From the NCBI RefSeq assembly GCF_036250755.1, contig NZ_CP109583.1, forward strand, positions 6,053,501-6,117,500: a DNA stretch of 64,000 nt, written 5' to 3'. The notes below the pieces were generated by a model, which had not been told where the DNA came from, searched no databases, and was given only the letters and a program-made list of their open reading frames with translations. This document shows, piece by piece, positions 61,601-64,000 of the stretch. The first letter of the stretch is position 1, and each line of letters opens with the position of its first letter. This DNA is from Streptomyces uncialis. Lineage in GTDB: Bacteria; Actinomycetota; Actinomycetes; Streptomycetales; Streptomycetaceae. A program made the position numbers and the translations under genes.

Positions 61601-62671
61601 ATGACGGGTCAGGCGACACGCGGTCGTGGCGGAGGACGGCCGACCCTGGAGGAGGTGGCCGCCCGCGCGGGGGTGGGCCGGGGCACGGTGTCGAGGGTGA
61701 TCAACGGCTCGCCCCGGGTCAGCGACCGCACCCGCGCCGCCGTGGAGGCGGCCGTGGCCGACCTGGGGTACGTCCCCAACACCGCGGCCCGCGCCCTCGC
61801 GGCGAACCGGACGGACGCGATCGCGCTGGTCGTCCCCGAGCCGGAGGCGCGGTTCTTCGCGGAGCCGTACTTCTCCGACATCCTGCGCGGGGTGGGGGCG
61901 GAACTGGCCGATCTGGAGATGCAGTTGCTGCTGATCTTCGCGGGCAGCGACCGGGAACGGCACCGGCTCTCCCGCTATCTGGCGGCGCACCGGGTGGACG
62001 GCGTCCTGCTGGTCTCCGTCCACGCGGACGACCCGCTGCCGGATCTGCTGACCCAGCTCGCGATCCCCACGGTGATCAGCGGCCGCCGCAGCGGCGACGA
62101 GCAGGTCCCGGCGGTCGACTCCGACAACTTCGGCGGTGGCCGGGCGGCGGTGGAGCATCTGATTTCCCGGGGCCGCCGCACGATCGCGACGATCACCGGT
62201 CTGCTGGACGTGTACGGGGCGCGGCGCCGGGTCGACGGCTACCGGGCGGCCCTGGAGGACGCGGGCCTGACGGTGGACGAGGAACTGATCGCCCCCGGTG
62301 ACTTCACCGAGGAGGGCGGACGGCGCGCGATGGCCGAACTGCTGGACCGCCGCCCCGATGTGGACGCGGTCTTCGCCGGGTCCGACGTGATGGCGGCGGG
62401 CGCCCGCAGGACACTGCGGGACCGGGGCCGCCGGGTGCCCGACGACGTGGCGCTGGTCGGTTTCGACGACTCCGCGATGGCCCGCCACATGGACCCGCCC
62501 CTGACGAGCGTCCGGCAGCCCGTCGAGGACATGGGCCGGGCGATGATCGGTGTCCTCCTGGCGGAGATCGCCCGGACCCCAGGAGGCCCCCGCCCCGCCC
62601 GCGGCCAACACCGCCCACCGGCCCGCCCGGTGGTACTCCCGACAGAACTGGTCCCCCGCGCGTCGACCTGA
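61601..62671 (+). CDS. LacI-family transcription regulator
   Basis: A 356-residue repressor. The LacI HTH and hinge are at the N-terminus (PTLEEVAARAGVGRGTVSRV, VNTAARALA-type hinge YVPNTAARALAANRTD), followed by a periplasmic-binding-protein-like effector domain (IALVVPEPEARFFAEPYFSD, HRVDGVLLVSVHADDPLPD, VDSDNFGGGRAAVEHLI, DVDAVFAGSDVMAAGA, VALVGFDDSAMARHMDPPLT). ATG 61601 follows GGAGGTGG. The effector is probably a sugar. No transporter or hydrolase is adjacent within the window. Confidence 0.9.
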   Translation: MTGQATRGRGGGRPTLEEVAARAGVGRGTVSRVINGSPRVSDRTRAAVEAAVADLGYVPNTAARALAANRTDAIALVVPEPEARFFAEPYFSDILRGVGAELADLEMQLLLIFAGSDRERHRLSRYLAAHRVDGVLLVSVHADDPLPDLLTQLAIPTVISGRRSGDEQVPAVDSDNFGGGRAAVEHLISRGRRTIATITGLLDVYGARRRVDGYRAALEDAGLTVDEELIAPGDFTEEGGRRAMAELLDRRPDVDAVFAGSDVMAAGARRTLRDRGRRVPDDVALVGFDDSAMARHMDPPLTSVRQPVEDMGRAMIGVLLAEIARTPGGPRPARGQHRPPARPVVLPTELVPRAST

Positions 62672-62685
62672 CCGGCCACCGGTAC

Positions 62686-62823
62686 CGGAACATCAGCCGT
62701 CCCCGCCTGCGCACGCACGGCACGACGCTCCACAACTCGCTCCACCGGGCTGACGATCAGACGCTCGTCAACGCGTATACCTGGGGGGGCGACGCCTACG
62801 GAGCCCCGCTGTGGCATCTCCTA
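62686..62823 (+). pseudogene. Remnant of an XRE-type regulator C-terminus
   Basis: With no start codon, the + strand reads LRTHGTTLHNSLHRADDQTL followed by VNAYTWGGDAYGAPLWHL. From memory, the pattern TLHNSxxRADDxxLVNxHxYG is a conserved C-terminal segment of some Streptomyces XRE regulators. The frame before it is not similar and no HTH is present, so this looks like a decayed fragment. Confidence 0.4.
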
Positions 62824-62869
62824 GGGCCCGCCCGGCATATCCGCGGCCCTGCGGTGGCACGCCCGCGGG

Positions 62870-63154
62870 TCACCGGGAGCGGAACCTCTCCAGCGGTGTG
62901 CGGGCGCCGGCGCGGAAGTCGGTCAGGGCCGTTCCGATGTCGTGGGCCGAGCCGGAGAAGAGGACAGAGCGGTCGGCCGCGACGAGGATCGTGCCGCCGC
63001 CCCGGACGCGGTGCACGACGGCCACCGCGTCGTCCTCGGGCAGCAGGACGTGACCGAGGTCGGCGTCCGGGGTGATGCCGCGGTACAGGGACTCGCCGAA
63101 GTCGATGAGGCGCCGCTGTTCCGGGGTGGGGAGCGCCGGTTCCTTCCCGCTCAT
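62870..63154 (-). CDS. Small hypothetical protein, second of a pair
   Basis: A 94-residue protein (LPTPEQRRLIDFGESLYRGI, VLLPEDDAVAVVHRVRGGGT, ILVAADRSVLFSGSAHDIGT). It looks like an alpha-beta domain with a strand-rich centre. Its ATG overlaps the stop of the gene before it. Function unknown. Confidence 0.6.
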   Translation of the reverse strand: MSGKEPALPTPEQRRLIDFGESLYRGITPDADLGHVLLPEDDAVAVVHRVRGGGTILVAADRSVLFSGSAHDIGTALTDFRAGARTPLERFRSR

Positions 63155-63543
63155 CCCGGCGTCCCGTCCGCCGCGAGTTCAGCACTCAGGTCCGCGTCGC
63201 GCATCCCCGGCAACGCGTAGCCCTCCGTCTCGTCCCAGGGGACGTCGAGGTCGTCCATGTGTACGCGCCACTCGGCGTCCGGGACGGTCCTGCGCAACTC
63301 CGTCACGGAGTCCAGCACATGGACGATCACCGGCATCAGACGGGCGGGGTCGAACGGCATCTTGGTGGAGCCGTCGACGATCTCCCGCAGGTCCGCCGGG
63401 TCCTGGTCGTACAGGTACAGGCCCTCCTCGTCCTCGTAGGGGAACGACGCGGTGCGCGCGGCGACCACGCGGGCCATCGCGGCCGACTCGGGCCCGGTCA
63501 GCGGTGTGGCGCGGTGCGCGCTGTAGTAGAGGGAGACGCTCAT
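63151..63543 (-). CDS. Small hypothetical protein, first of a pair
   Basis: A 130-residue protein (MSVSLYYSAHRATPLTGPES, FPYEDEEGLYLYDQDPADLR, FDPARLMPVIVHVLDSVTEL). Acidic and soluble. Coupled by a 4-base overlap to the 94-residue protein. The pair may work together, but no family is known to me. Confidence 0.6.
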   Translation of the reverse strand: MSVSLYYSAHRATPLTGPESAAMARVVAARTASFPYEDEEGLYLYDQDPADLREIVDGSTKMPFDPARLMPVIVHVLDSVTELRRTVPDAEWRVHMDDLDVPWDETEGYALPGMRDADLSAELAADGTPG

Positions 63544-63763
63544 GGCGGAAGCGTACGAGGGGGGTGCGACAGCGCGGGGCGGACGGGCGCGGGAGAGAGC
63601 CGGGTGCCGGGTGCCGGCGGGCTGTTGCCGCCTTGGCGGCTGTTGTCGCCGTTGTGGGGTGCCGCCTGTGGTGTGCGCGGCGGGAGGCGACGGGGAGGGC
63701 GGCGGGAAGCCGGCGGTCCCGGGACGGGCGCCCGCCCCTCGCGTTCCCGGGGGCGGGAACGAT

Positions 63764-63799
63764 CAAGGGGCTGACCTGTTCTACCAGGTCAGCCCCTTG
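63764..63799 (-). terminator. Terminator of tRNA-His
   Basis: CAAGGGGCTGACCTG (63764-63778) and CAGGTCAGCCCCTTG (63785-63799) form a perfect 15-bp stem with a 6-base loop, about 10 bases beyond the tRNA 3' end. Confidence 0.9.
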
Positions 63800-63808
63800 A
63801 TCTATCAG

Positions 63809-63882
63809 GGTGAGTGACGGGACTTGAACCCGCGGCATCCTGGACCACAACCAGGTGCTCTACCAGCTGAGCTACACCCACC
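63809..63882 (-). tRNA. tRNA-His(GTG)
   Basis: The complement reads GGTGGGTGTAGCTCAGCTGG, anticodon loop TTGTGGT with anticodon GTG, T-arm CGGGTTCAAGTCCCG and acceptor CACTCAC with C73, including the G-1 specific for tRNA-His. One G-T pair occurs in the acceptor stem. In Streptomyces this tRNA often neighbours ornA and adpA. Confidence 0.95.
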
Positions 63883-64000
63883 ACGATCGGAAGGTTCCCC
63901 GTGAGGTTCACCGACCGGCCGAGAAAAAGTGTACAGGGTCCGGGAGGGTGCTCGCGCACACGTTTCACGGAGCTGTGGGCGCCGTGGGGTCGGAGGCGGG

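Overview
This is a high-GC actinobacterial chromosome segment, almost certainly from a Streptomyces. The evidence is the extreme GC bias at third codon positions, many GTG and TTG starts, ATGA-type overlaps between genes, a cslA-glxA locus, WhiJ/DUF397-type regulators, and a gene order that matches, as I remember it, the S. coelicolor region running from about SCO2840 down to SCO2794. That comparison is from memory and was not searched.

Layout. (1) 1-13.51 kb is the right-hand part of an actinomycete integrative and conjugative element (AICE); its left end lies outside the window. It reads as one + strand program: small accessory proteins including a PycTM-like membrane protein, a DUF2637 membrane protein, a C5-cytosine methyltransferase with a second gene nested in its +1 frame, an FtsK/SpoIIIE-type Tra translocase followed by a GACAAG repeat cluster (candidate clt), a PP2C-like phosphatase, a Prim-Pol/DUF3631 replication pair followed by an iteron-like cluster, xis, int, a strong terminator, and an attachment site made of the 3' half of tRNA-Ser(GGA). 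(2) 13.5-15.8 kb holds a secreted protein whose start was lost at the attachment junction, a class F sortase, and a GH6 lipoprotein. (3) 16-17.7 kb is a WhiJ-like XRE / DUF397 / RsbW-like ATPase triad. (4) 17.8-27.3 kb is the tip-glycan locus: GlxA copper radical oxidase and CslA synthase in an overlapping operon, an NlpC-like cell-wall protein, a frameshifted SPFH-like gene, two opposed tRNA-Lys genes, and an AA10 LPMO. (5) 27.6-36.1 kb has an IclR regulator, a polar amino acid ABC transporter, an amidase, a cysteine-free Asp/Glu racemase-family protein, and a 2-hydroxyacid dehydrogenase. (6) 36.8-45.2 kb has an ECF sigma factor with a membrane partner, a mannosyltransferase-like protein, a luciferase-like oxidoreductase, VapBC, the c-di-GMP enzyme CdgA, and a secreted M6-type protease. 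(7) 45.8-52.5 kb has a third tRNA-Lys, a primase-like protein, and a three-gene cassette (Fe-S nuclease, unknown protein, SF1 helicase) next to a PAP2-like membrane enzyme. (8) 53.2-63.9 kb has an XRE/TPR regulator, a spermidine-synthase-like protein, a two-component system, a LacI regulator, two small unknown proteins, and tRNA-His.

Six intergenic islands are packed with GC-rich repeat modules. Five contain a nearly constant-length (121-123 bp) element with conserved self-complementary segments. No function is known to me for these, and they are the largest structure that the genes do not explain. The best candidates for new biology are the dual-coded methyltransferase region, the 123-bp dispersed element, the putative clt and iteron clusters, the attachment site lying in a signal-peptide coding region, and the split helicase-nuclease cassette.
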